A stretch of DNA of 64,000 nt from an uncultured Prevotella sp. (GTDB taxonomy: Bacteria > Bacteroidota > Bacteroidia > Bacteroidales > Bacteroidaceae): contig CAAGKM010000001.1 in NCBI GenBank assembly GCA_900770395.1, positions 1 to 64,000 of the forward strand, read 5' to 3'. A model generated the notes under the pieces. It ran no database searches. It was not told the DNA's origin and was given only the letters and a program-made list of their open reading frames with translations. Shown here piece by piece: positions 8,312 to 16,419 of this stretch (positions within the stretch are counted from its first letter, which is position 1; the number at the start of each line of letters is the position of its first letter). Position numbers and translations under genes: made by a program.

Positions 8312-8426
8312 CCAAGGTGGCAAATAGTAGCGGTGAAACACCTCTAACCATTCCGAACAGAGAAGTTAAGACCGCCTGCGCCGATGGTACTGTCAGAAAA
8401 AAGGCGGGAGAGTAGGAGGCAGCCAT
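8312..8426 (+). rRNA. rrf: 5S ribosomal RNA, isolated copy
   Basis: The core CCATTCCGAACAGAGAAGTT at 8350-8369, followed by GCGCCGATGGTACTG and GGGAGAGTAGG, is the conserved 5S signature. The ends pair (AAGCCA at 8309-8314 with TGGCTT at 8426-8431) as helix I. No 23S or 16S sequence lies in the 290 bp between it and the LRR gene. The arms differ from the usual Bacteroidales 5S at several positions (AACACCTCTAACC instead of CCACCTCTTCCC, judged from memory), so it may be a divergent or decaying copy. Confidence 0.85.
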
Positions 8427-8492
8427 GGCTTTGCAGACTGGAAGTAATACTTGCGGTGCTTCTTTTTAAAAAGATTAATGCAAGAATTCCTC

Positions 8493-8524
8493 AATGGCAG
8501 GTCGAGATTCAGACCTGCCATTTT
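8493..8524 (+). terminator. Terminator after the 5S rRNA
   Basis: An 11-bp perfect stem (AATGGCAGGTC at 8493-8503 with GACCTGCCATT at 8512-8522) has an 8-nt loop and is followed by TT. It lies about 65 bp past the 5S rRNA and is the likely end of its transcript. Confidence 0.65.
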
Positions 8525-8588
8525 GGGGAATGCTATGATGTGGAATAGTTTTATGTTTAATTAAAAAAAATGATATTTTTATGATATT

Positions 8589-8666
8589 CTCCACTTTACT
8601 AAATAAATTTTCCTTAAATATTTGGAGAAACAGTTTTTTTCTTTGTGCATTTGCAGTAAATAAACA
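8589..8666 (+). repeat. Orphan copy of the toxin-antitoxin promoter region
   Basis: From CTCCACTTTACTAAATAAAT to AGAGGAAAGACTGAT this stretch matches the upstream region of the DUF3791/DUF3990 cassette (minus strand, 19243 down to about 19152), with only a few substitutions and one 4-bp gap. The match stops exactly at the place where the cassette start codon would begin. The -7 element is TGCATTTG here instead of TACATTTG, so the promoter is probably weakened. No coding part of the cassette remains. Confidence 0.7.
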
Positions 8667-8679
8667 GAGGAAAGACTGA

Positions 8680-9276
8680 TTATTCTTTCAATTTCTTTAG
8701 TATCTTTGCAGGCACACCGCCCACGAGACTATAAGAAGGCACGTCTTTTGTGACCACGGCGCCAGCTGCCACCACACAGTGATTGCCGATGGTGACACCA
8801 GGCAGGACGGTGGCATTGGCTCCTATCCACACATCGTTGCCGATGGTGACCTTAGCGGTTGAAACGCCTTGTTCGTCAATGCGCTTGGTGCAGTCGGTGA
8901 AGTTGTGGTTGAGGGCTGTGACTACAATTCCCTGTGCCAGGTTTACGTTGCTGCCAATCTCCACAGGACCTATCACAGTGCTGTGCAGACCGATGCGGGT
9001 GTTGTCGCCTATAATGACATCGCCCACGGCGTTGTTGATGCAGCAGAACGATTCCATCACGCTGCGCCGTCCTAAGACAAACCTGCGGTAGGGTGGGGTA
9101 TCCATTCTCACGCTGCCGTAGATTTTGCTGCCCCTGCCGCGCTGCTGATAGAGCGGCGCAAGCAGGCGAATGTACCAACGGGGGCGTGCATCGCGCTGGT
9201 TCATTATCAACAGGTCGAGCATACGTTTAAGCGCAGGGCTGTTTTTTAGGCGGGTTCTTATGGTTTCCTTGTTCAT
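8680..9276 (-). CDS. Hexapeptide-repeat O-acetyltransferase (LbetaH family)
   Basis: 198 residues. A helical N-terminus of about 75 residues is followed by left-handed beta-helix hexapeptide repeats from about 86 to 175 (VIIGDN, VEIGSN, VTIGND, VTIGNH). The putative catalytic His124 is in TALNHNF and the end GGVPAKILKKLKE is typical. The family moves acetyl from acetyl-CoA to sugar hydroxyls of polysaccharides. The length and end match serine- or maltose-acetyltransferase-like enzymes of surface polysaccharide loci, but no other polysaccharide gene is adjacent. The substrate is not determinable. The last codons abut the orphan promoter copy to the left. Confidence 0.8.
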   Translation of the reverse strand: MNKETIRTRLKNSPALKRMLDLLIMNQRDARPRWYIRLLAPLYQQRGRGSKIYGSVRMDTPPYRRFVLGRRSVMESFCCINNAVGDVIIGDNTRIGLHSTVIGPVEIGSNVNLAQGIVVTALNHNFTDCTKRIDEQGVSTAKVTIGNDVWIGANATVLPGVTIGNHCVVAAGAVVTKDVPSYSLVGGVPAKILKKLKE

Positions 9277-9307
9277 AGCTTTTCAGTGTTTTTATTGTTG
9301 GTGTTCT

Positions 9308-9361
9308 GACCTGTCAGACCTGTCAGACCTGTCGGACAAGTCAGACAAGTCAGACAAGTCT
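9308..9361. repeat. Six 9-bp units in two mirrored blocks
   Basis: Three units of GACCTGTCA (third ending G) are followed directly by three of GACAAGTCA (last ending T). The two blocks are roughly reverse complements (GACCTGTC against GACTTGTC), so the 54 bp can fold into a long imperfect hairpin. It occupies the spacer between the stop of uvrA and the start of the acetyltransferase, and it reads as SDLSDLSD/SDKSDKSD in one frame without being a gene. Confidence 0.8.
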
Positions 9362-9373
9362 GATGAATCCACG

Positions 9374-12196
9374 CTACTCCAACAGCGGCTTGAGATATTT
9401 GCCCGTGAGGCTTTCCTTGCACTTGCAGATGTCCTCGGGAGTTCCGCTGCAAACGATGTTTCCTCCTCGGTCGCCGCCGTCGGGTCCCATGTCGATGATG
9501 TGGTCGGCACATTTTATCACGTCGAGGTTGTGCTCTATTATAAGTATGGTGTGACCGCGGCTGATGAGCGCGTCGAATGAAGACAGCAGACGCTTGATGT
9601 CGTGATAGTGCAGGCCGGTGGTCGGCTCGTCGAAGATGAACATCGTAGGTTCCTGTTTTTCCTGACCGATGAAGTAAGCCAGTTTCACACGCTGGTTCTC
9701 ACCTCCTGAAAGGGTGGATGAGCTTTGTCCTAATTTGATGTAGCCCAGTCCCACATCCTGTAGTGGCTTCAGTCGTCGGGTGATGGCAAGCTGCTTGTAC
9801 TCGGTGAAGAACTCCATTGCCTCGTTGATGGTCATGTCGAGCACGTCGCTGATGTTCTTGCCCGCAAACCTAACCTCAAGGATGTCGTGTTTGAAACGCT
9901 TGCCGTGACAGCTGTCGCACTCCAATACAAGGTCTGCCATGAACTGCATCTCAACCGTTATCTCACCGGCACCCTTGCACTGCTCGCAACGTCCGCCGTC
10001 GGTGTTGAACGAGAAGTACTGCGATGTGAATCCCATCTGTTCGGCAAGCTGCTGCGATGCGAACAGGTCGCGGATGGCATCGTATGCCTTCACATAGGTG
10101 GCAGGATTTGAGCGTGTGCTCTTGCCTATAGGGTTCTGGTCGACAAACTCCACATGTTTTATTGCTTTGTAGTCGCCCTCCAGCGCAGCATATTCGCCGG
10201 GAGCCTCGCACACTTCGCCGATGTGGCGCTTCAGGGCAGGGTAGAGTATACCCTTTACCAGACTTGACTTGCCGCTGCCGCTCACTCCCGTCACCACGGT
10301 CATCACGTTGAGCGGTATGCTGGCATTGCAGCCTTTCAGGTTGTTCATCCTTGCGCCCTTTATTGTCACCGCCATGTTCCACGGACGGCGGCTCTTGGGC
10401 ACTTCTATCACCTCGGTACGTGCAAGATGCCTCACGGTATGGCTCAGCGGGAACTTCTCAGGTGTAGCCTGATTTATACTGTCAGTGTCGCCCTCAAACA
10501 CAATCTCGCCGCCTAATCGTCCCGCATCGGGACCAACGTCTATCAGATAGTCGCAAGCACGCATTATCTCATCGTCGTGCTCCACTATCACCACGGTGTT
10601 GCCTATGTCGCGCAACTCGTGCAACACCTTTATCAGTCTTTGGGTGTCGCGGCTGTGCAGACCAATGCTTGGCTCATCGAGAACGTAGAGCGACCCCACG
10701 AGCGGACTGCCTAATGATGTGGTGAGGTTGATGCGCTGGCTCTCACCACCTGACAGTGAGTTCGACAGACGGTTGAGAGTGAGGTAGCCAAGTCCCACAT
10801 CATTAATGAATTGCAGTCTTGTGGTAATCTCTTTCAGTAGGCGTTTGGCTATCTGCTGCTCGTGGTCGGTGAGCTCCAGTTGCTCAAACCATTTGCCCAA
10901 CCTTTCTATCGGCATCTCCACAAGATCGGTTATGCTATACCCTCCGATTTTCACGTAGGTAGCTTCCTTCTTCAGTCGTGTGCCATGGCATACCGGGCAT
11001 GTGGTCTTACCCTTGTAGCGTGCCATCATCACCCTGTACTGTATCTTGTATTGATTGGCTTTCACCATGTCGAAGAAGTCGTCGATCGACACCCGCTCAT
11101 CCTTGGCGCGCCGGCGGTCGGACGGCAGTCCGTGCCACAGCATGTCCTTCTGCTTCTGGCTGAGATTGCAGTAAGGCTCGAATATAGGGAACTTGTCGGC
11201 AGCAGCCCTGCGGCAGAACTCATCCTTCCATTGTCCCATCTTCTCACCGTGCCAGCACACCACACAACCGTCGTAAACCGAAAGCTGCGGATTGGGTATC
11301 ACAAGCTTCTCGTCGATGCCCATCACCTTGCCGAATCCCTGACACTCGGGACAGGCACCCATGGGCGAGTTGAATGCAAACATCTGGTCGCAGGGTTCCT
11401 GGAATGTCATGCCGTCAGCCTCGAAGCGTGTGCTGAAGTCGTGGGTGATCATCGACGGCAGGAACACGAGCCGCATGCGTCCGTTGCCCTCGAACATGGC
11501 TGTCTCTGCCGAGTCAACAAGTCGGGCAACGGCATCCTTCGAGCTGTCAACGCTCATGCGGTCGATGATGAGCCAGATGGCTGACGGCTCGGGCAGAGTG
11601 TCTGCCTCCAGAAGGTCATCGATGCGGGTAAGGTCGTTGCTCGCCATCACTCTCGAATAGCCTTGCTGTATGTACATTCCCAACTGGTCGGTGAGAGTGC
11701 GCCCCTCAGGTATGCGTATTGGTGCAAGCACCATAAACTTCACACCCTCGCCATACTGCTCGGTGCATCTCACAATGTCCTCGGTGGTGTGTTTCTTCAC
11801 CTCCTGACCGCTTATCGGCGATATGGTCTTGCCTATGCGTGCATATAGCAGCCGCAGATATTCGTATATCTCTGTGGTGGTGCCCACGGTGCTTCGCGGA
11901 TTGCGGCTTATCACCTTTTGCTCTATGGCTATTGCCGGCGGAATGCCCTTGATGAAGTCACATTCGGGCTTGTTCATTCTGCCGAGAAACTGCCGTGCAT
12001 ACGAGCTGAGGCTCGCCACATAGCGGCGCTGCCCCTCGGCATAGAGGGTGTCGAACGCCAGCGACGACTTGCCGCTGCCGCTCACTCCAGCTATACACAC
12101 CATCTTGTTGCGCGGTATCTTTACGCTGACATTCTTCAGGTTATTGACCCTTGCGCCTTTTATTTCGATAAATTCCATAGTTTCTTCACTCTTCAT
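9374..12196 (-). CDS. uvrA: UvrA-family excinuclease ATPase, second of a tandem pair
   Basis: 940 residues, full UvrA length. The first ABC half has Walker A GVSGSGKSS near 38-46, signature NSLSGGESQR and Walker B YVLDEPSIGLH. The second half has Walker A GVSGSGKSS, signature STLSGGENQR and FIFDEPTTGLH. Zinc modules are seen as CPVCHG, CEQCKG and CDSCHG, but the first CxxC pair of the N-terminal zinc site is missing (FEADGMTFQ), leaving only CPECQG. UvrA dimers find DNA lesions and load UvrB. It starts inside the stop of the upstream uvrA (ATGA overlap). A start six codons later (MEFIEIKG) is possible. It may be the paralogue that modulates the canonical protein. Confidence 0.9.
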   Translation of the reverse strand: MKSEETMEFIEIKGARVNNLKNVSVKIPRNKMVCIAGVSGSGKSSLAFDTLYAEGQRRYVASLSSYARQFLGRMNKPECDFIKGIPPAIAIEQKVISRNPRSTVGTTTEIYEYLRLLYARIGKTISPISGQEVKKHTTEDIVRCTEQYGEGVKFMVLAPIRIPEGRTLTDQLGMYIQQGYSRVMASNDLTRIDDLLEADTLPEPSAIWLIIDRMSVDSSKDAVARLVDSAETAMFEGNGRMRLVFLPSMITHDFSTRFEADGMTFQEPCDQMFAFNSPMGACPECQGFGKVMGIDEKLVIPNPQLSVYDGCVVCWHGEKMGQWKDEFCRRAAADKFPIFEPYCNLSQKQKDMLWHGLPSDRRRAKDERVSIDDFFDMVKANQYKIQYRVMMARYKGKTTCPVCHGTRLKKEATYVKIGGYSITDLVEMPIERLGKWFEQLELTDHEQQIAKRLLKEITTRLQFINDVGLGYLTLNRLSNSLSGGESQRINLTTSLGSPLVGSLYVLDEPSIGLHSRDTQRLIKVLHELRDIGNTVVIVEHDDEIMRACDYLIDVGPDAGRLGGEIVFEGDTDSINQATPEKFPLSHTVRHLARTEVIEVPKSRRPWNMAVTIKGARMNNLKGCNASIPLNVMTVVTGVSGSGKSSLVKGILYPALKRHIGEVCEAPGEYAALEGDYKAIKHVEFVDQNPIGKSTRSNPATYVKAYDAIRDLFASQQLAEQMGFTSQYFSFNTDGGRCEQCKGAGEITVEMQFMADLVLECDSCHGKRFKHDILEVRFAGKNISDVLDMTINEAMEFFTEYKQLAITRRLKPLQDVGLGYIKLGQSSSTLSGGENQRVKLAYFIGQEKQEPTMFIFDEPTTGLHYHDIKRLLSSFDALISRGHTILIIEHNLDVIKCADHIIDMGPDGGDRGGNIVCSGTPEDICKCKESLTGKYLKPLLE

Positions 12197-15018
12197 TTCC
12201 TTAGCGTTTCCTCAATAAATCTCGCAGTCACTCCCTTGCCGCTTTTTGCCACTTCCTCGGGAGTGCCTGTTGCCATCACCATTCCGCCGCCTCTGCCGCC
12301 TTGCGGTCCCATGTCGATGATGTAGTCTGCCATTTTTATCACGTCGAGGTTGTGCTCAATCACCACCACGGTGTTGCCGCGGTCGGTAAGACGGCTCAGC
12401 ACATCCATCAATATCTTTATGTCCTCAAAGTGCAGTCCTGTTGTCGGCTCATCGAGGATGTACATAGTCTTGCCCGTGTCCTTCTTGCTCAGTTCGGTGG
12501 CAAGTTTCACACGCTGGCTTTCACCACCTGACAGGGTTGTGGAGGGCTGTCCCAGTTTGATGTACCCCAGTCCCACGTCCTGCAACGTCTTTATCTTGCG
12601 CAGAATGTCGGGCACGTTCTCAAAGAACTCCACAGCCTGATTGATGGTCATGTCGAGCACGTCGGCAATCGACTTTCCCTTATATCTCACCTCCAAGGTC
12701 TCACGGTTGTAGCGCTTGCCGTGACACTCCTCGCAGGGCACCATCACGTCGGGCAGGAAGTTCATCTCGATGGTCTTGTAACCGTTGCCGCCGCAGGTCT
12801 CGCAGCGGCCGCCCTTCACGTTGAACGAGAAGCGCCCCGGCTTGTAGCCGCGGATTTTTGCCTCGGGCAGGTTGACGAACATTGAGCGTATATCAGCAAA
12901 CACTCCCGTGTAGGTGCTCGGGTTTGAGCGCGGTGTGCGGCCTATCGGACTCTGGTCCACGTTCACCACCTTATCTATATTGTCCAGTCCATCAATCTTG
13001 TCGTATGGCATAGGCTCCTTCAGCGACCTGTAGAAATGCTTTGAGAGTATGGGCTGCAGAGTCTCGTTTATCAGTGTCGACTTTCCGCTGCCGCTCACTC
13101 CCGTCACCACAGTCAGCTTGCCCAATGGCAGTTCCACGTCAACATTCTTCAGGTTGTTGCCGCGGCAGCCTCTCAGCCAGATGCTCTTGCCGTTGCCCTT
13201 GCGCCTTGTGGCTGGAATTTCAATCTTGCGCTCACCGCTGAGATACTGGCTTGTGATGGTGTGCTGGCTCATCATCTGCTCGGGTGTGCCCTGGAACACC
13301 ACCTCGCCGCCCTTGCGCCCAGCCTTGGGACCGATGTCCACGATGTAGTCGGCAGCAAGCATCATGTCCTTGTCGTGCTCCACCACTATCACCGTGTTGC
13401 CTATGTCACGGAGGTTGCGCAGCGAGGCTATCAGTTTTTCGTTGTCACGCTGGTGCAGACCAATGCTCGGCTCATCGAGGATGTAGAGCACGTTCACAAG
13501 CTGTGAGCCAATCTGAGTGGCAAGCCTTATGCGCTGACTCTCGCCGCCCGACAGTGTTGCCGAGGCACGGTTGAGCGACAGGTAGTCGAGCCCCACCTCC
13601 AGCAGGAAGTCAAGCCTCGTGCGTATCTCCTTCAGTATCTCTGCCGCTATCTTCTTCTGTTGCGGGTCAAGATGCTTCTCCGCCTCGTCGGTCCAGCTGC
13701 GCAGCTCGCTTATGTCCATTTCGGCAAGCTCGCTGATGTTCTTGTCCCATATCCTGTACGACAGAGCCTCGCGGTTGAGGCGCTTGCCGCCGCACTCAGG
13801 ACAGGTGCATTCGGCAAGAAACTGCTCACTCCACTTCTTGGCATCGGCACTGTCATCGTTGTCGATAACGTTCTTTATGTATTTCACCACTCCGTCGAAT
13901 GGAGCAAACCAGTCGTTGGTGGTGTGTGTCAGTTCCTTGTCAACCTTTATGTTGCCCACTGTGCCGTAAAGTATCTCCGTCATTGCCTCCTCGGGAATCT
14001 CCTCGATGGGAGTCTTCAGCGTGCAGTCGTGGTTGTGCAGAATGGAGTCTATCTGCCAGAAAATCATTTGGTTCTTGTATTTTCCCAACGGCAGGATGCC
14101 TCCGGCATATATGCTCTGCTTGCGGTCGGGCATCACCTTGTCCATGTCAATCTGGTTTATGCGCCCTAAGCCTTTACAGCGCGGACACGCTCCCTGCGGC
14201 GAGTTGAACGAGAAGTTGTTTGGCGCAGGGTCGCTGTAGGATATTCCCGTCACTGGACACATCAGCCGTCTTGAGAAATGCTTTGCCTCGTCGGTGGCTG
14301 CGTCGATTACCATCATCAGTCCGTCGCCCTGCTTCATTGCCGTGTCAACGCTCTTGCGCAGGCGGTCCTCATCCTTTGCCTCCACTTTTAGGCGGTCGAC
14401 CACCACCTCTATGTTGTGGTTCTTGTATCTGTCCACCTTCATGCCGCGGGTAATCTCTGTCACCTCGCCGTCCACCCTTACATTCAGGTAGCCTTTGCGG
14501 CGCATGCTCTCAAACAGTTCACGGTAGTGGCCCTTACGGCTGCGCACCAGTGGGGCAAGAATGTAAATCTTCTTGCCTTCATACTCCTTTAAAATCATCT
14601 GCAGCACCTGTTCGGCGGTGTATTTCACCATCTCCATACCCGAGGCATGGCTGTAGGCACGTCCCGCCCTGGCGTAGAGCAGACGCATATAGTCGTAAAT
14701 CTCAGTAGTGGTGCCCACGGTGCTTCGTGGATTGCGGTTGGTGGTCTTCTGTTCAATGCTGATTACCGGGCTTAGTCCCGTAATCTTGTCCACGTCGGGG
14801 CGCTCCATGCCTCCAAGAAAGTTACGGGCATAAGCCGAGAAAGTCTCGATATATCTTCTCTGTCCCTCTGCAAATATTGTGTCGAACGCTAATGATGACT
14901 TTCCGCTGCCGCTCAGTCCAGTTATTACGGTAAGGCTGCCGCGTGGTATCTCCACGTCAATGTTTTTCAGATTGTGAACCCTTGCGCCGTACACATTTAT
15001 CTTGTCGTCCTGTCTCAT
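12193..15018 (-). CDS. uvrA: UvrA excinuclease ABC subunit A, first of a tandem pair
   Basis: 941 residues. Start MRQDDKINVYGARVHNL, Walker A GLSGSGKSS near residue 36, signatures ATLSGGESQR and TTLSGGESQR, and DEPSIGLH and DEPTTGLH Walker B motifs define two ABC ATPase halves. Zinc-binding pairs CPRCKG, CPECGG, CETCGG and CEECHG are present, while the first pair of the N-terminal zinc site has only one Cys (CPVTGIS). It recognises bulky DNA damage with UvrB and UvrC in nucleotide excision repair. It overlaps the next uvrA by 4 bp. The close match to the canonical Bacteroidota form makes it the likelier housekeeping copy. Confidence 0.93.
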   Translation of the reverse strand: MRQDDKINVYGARVHNLKNIDVEIPRGSLTVITGLSGSGKSSLAFDTIFAEGQRRYIETFSAYARNFLGGMERPDVDKITGLSPVISIEQKTTNRNPRSTVGTTTEIYDYMRLLYARAGRAYSHASGMEMVKYTAEQVLQMILKEYEGKKIYILAPLVRSRKGHYRELFESMRRKGYLNVRVDGEVTEITRGMKVDRYKNHNIEVVVDRLKVEAKDEDRLRKSVDTAMKQGDGLMMVIDAATDEAKHFSRRLMCPVTGISYSDPAPNNFSFNSPQGACPRCKGLGRINQIDMDKVMPDRKQSIYAGGILPLGKYKNQMIFWQIDSILHNHDCTLKTPIEEIPEEAMTEILYGTVGNIKVDKELTHTTNDWFAPFDGVVKYIKNVIDNDDSADAKKWSEQFLAECTCPECGGKRLNREALSYRIWDKNISELAEMDISELRSWTDEAEKHLDPQQKKIAAEILKEIRTRLDFLLEVGLDYLSLNRASATLSGGESQRIRLATQIGSQLVNVLYILDEPSIGLHQRDNEKLIASLRNLRDIGNTVIVVEHDKDMMLAADYIVDIGPKAGRKGGEVVFQGTPEQMMSQHTITSQYLSGERKIEIPATRRKGNGKSIWLRGCRGNNLKNVDVELPLGKLTVVTGVSGSGKSTLINETLQPILSKHFYRSLKEPMPYDKIDGLDNIDKVVNVDQSPIGRTPRSNPSTYTGVFADIRSMFVNLPEAKIRGYKPGRFSFNVKGGRCETCGGNGYKTIEMNFLPDVMVPCEECHGKRYNRETLEVRYKGKSIADVLDMTINQAVEFFENVPDILRKIKTLQDVGLGYIKLGQPSTTLSGGESQRVKLATELSKKDTGKTMYILDEPTTGLHFEDIKILMDVLSRLTDRGNTVVVIEHNLDVIKMADYIIDMGPQGGRGGGMVMATGTPEEVAKSGKGVTARFIEETLRK

Positions 15019-15043
15019 TGATCCTCTTTTCTGTTTTTGTTTT

Positions 15044-15745
15044 TCAGTTTGTAGGTGTGGAAGTCTCGATATAGTCGCGCAGTATGTTGACGTCGCGCTT
15101 TATCTCATATTTTCTTCCGTCGGCACCTTTTGCCTTTACCAGTACGAAATAAACTCCATCTTTCACAGGCTTGCCGTTGTGGGTGCCGTCCCATCCGCCG
15201 TTGATGTCGGTCCAGTCATATATCTTTACTCCGTGTCGGCTGAAGATATAGGCGTGAAACTCCACGATGCTCCTGTGGTTGCTCTTGGCTTTGTATATGT
15301 CGTTTATGCCGTCACCGTTGGGCGAGAATGCGTTTGGCATCTCTAATTTGCTTGCGCTGATGCTCACGGTGATGCTGCCTTCAGCCACATCGTTGCCCGT
15401 GTACAGCTCCACGGTGTATGTGCCCGATTCCAGGAACTCAAACTCGGTGTCCTGCTCATACCTTATAAGGAAAGGCGATGTTTCACCGCTCTTGGTAAAT
15501 CTCCATTCGTATGCCGGCATCTCGTCTTCTCCGATATTGTCGGGATTAGCCTTGAACATGACCTTTAGCGGAGCCTCGGCATCGTTTATTGCCGATGTCT
15601 CCTCTATGTCTGTACCGTCCATGGTGTAGTATGCCGTGGGTGTGAATGCCGCCTGTACGGTTGTGGGCATAATCATTGCCACCACCCACACCATCACTAT
15701 TATGTGTTTGGAAATGATAGCTTTACATTGTTTACTGTTCATCAT
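15044..15745 (-). CDS. Exported protein with C-terminal type B T9SS sorting domain
   Basis: 233 residues from the chosen start MMNSKQCK. A signal peptide runs to about VQAAF. A PKD/Ig-like beta region follows (AYEWRFTKSGETSPF, TYTVELYTGNDVAEGSITV). The C-terminal domain opens with MPNAFSPNGDGINDIY and ends in a VYFVLVKAKG and IKRDVNILR strand pair, which is the gliding-motility or CHU_C type B sorting domain that directs proteins through type IX secretion to the cell surface. The start is set by a promoter whose -7 element lies upstream at 15774-15781. A longer frame to 15823 would begin upstream of that promoter. The ligand is unknown. Confidence 0.8.
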   Translation of the reverse strand: MMNSKQCKAIISKHIIVMVWVVAMIMPTTVQAAFTPTAYYTMDGTDIEETSAINDAEAPLKVMFKANPDNIGEDEMPAYEWRFTKSGETSPFLIRYEQDTEFEFLESGTYTVELYTGNDVAEGSITVSISASKLEMPNAFSPNGDGINDIYKAKSNHRSIVEFHAYIFSRHGVKIYDWTDINGGWDGTHNGKPVKDGVYFVLVKAKGADGRKYEIKRDVNILRDYIETSTPTN

Positions 15746-15773
15746 TCTGTGTTTTTGTTTATAAATCAGTCTG

Positions 15774-15805
15774 CAAATATACAAATTTTCCTTTAAATCT
15801 CCAAA
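15774..15805 (-). promoter_or_regulatory. Promoter of the T9SS type B protein gene
   Basis: On the minus strand TTTG (15802-15805), a 20-bp spacer and TATATTTG (15774-15781) match the Bacteroidota -33/-7 consensus. Transcription would begin near 15767, 22 bp before the start codon. Confidence 0.75.
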
Positions 15806-15892
15806 CACTTTTGTTAAAATCACCTTAAAATTTTGTATATAATTTGTGTGTGTTATATCTATGATATATTTTTAATTATTGTTTGAGCGGGA

Positions 15893-15945
15893 ATAAAAAC
15901 AATATGACCGGATTCCATATTCTTGTTTGGAGTCCGGTCATGTTT
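15893..15945 (-). terminator. Terminator after the Cys/His-rich gene
   Basis: A stem ATGACCGGA with TCCGGTCAT (outer ends 15904 and 15941) is extended by GGA/TCC on the loop side. On the minus strand it is followed by TTGTTTTTATT. It also has a T-run on the plus strand, so it could act in both directions. It lies 30 bp after the stop at 15971. Confidence 0.7.
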
Positions 15946-15970
15946 TTTCTTTTAACGCCTTATGTTTCCT

Positions 15971-16261
15971 TTAACGTCTTGCGTATCCGCAATGTCTTCT
16001 CATTTCACGTATATGCTTCTCGTGCTGCTTCTGCATCTTTTTTATGTGTTTGCGGCATGTCTTGCAAGTCTTGTTGCCAGTGGCTCTCCATGACCTGTTA
16101 TGGCATTTGCAGCGGCAGTGGCGTGCATGATCCATATAACACTTTTGTTCTATGCTCACATGACATTTTCTGTCACGATGTGTGTTGTTGTTTCCACTGG
16201 CTGACACCACTATCGTCAGCATCATTACCATCATCATCATTATTTTCTTCATAACGTTCAT
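15971..16261 (-). CDS. Small secreted Cys/His-rich protein
   Basis: 96 residues. A methionine-rich signal peptide (MKKIMMMMVMMLTIVVSASG) is followed by about 70 residues with 9 Cys, 10 His and many Arg and Lys, including HCRCKCH, KTCKTCRKH and the end RRHCGYARR. The Cys/His density suggests metal or heme binding, or disulfide bonds outside the cytoplasm, but no family is recognised. A strong promoter and a terminator enclose this single gene. Alternative starts are the ATG at 16261 (MNVMKK) and at 16252 (MKKIMM). Confidence 0.6.
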   Translation of the reverse strand: MNVMKKIMMMMVMMLTIVVSASGNNNTHRDRKCHVSIEQKCYMDHARHCRCKCHNRSWRATGNKTCKTCRKHIKKMQKQHEKHIREMRRHCGYARR

Positions 16262-16298
16262 TTTTTATGGTTAATACTTTTATTTCTTATTTTCACTG

Positions 16299-16329
16299 CA
16301 AAGGTACAATGAAATGACGATGTGGCAAA
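16299..16329 (-). promoter_or_regulatory. Promoter of the Cys/His-rich gene
   Basis: On the minus strand TTTG (16326-16329), a 19-bp spacer and TACCTTTG (16299-16306) match the Bacteroidota consensus. Confidence 0.75.
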
Positions 16330-16419
16330 AAGAAAATACCTAAATGGCGGTAGGACTTTTCCTAATCACATGGGATTTTCCCCATTGGGATTCTTTCTCA
16401 TGACTTGAGCCGGCGGACG

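Noticed and set aside
16340..16400. Small hairpins around TTTT (TAGGACTTTTCCTA and TGGGATTTTCCCCA)
   Set aside because: Spacing is irregular and the stems are short; no clear function is supported.
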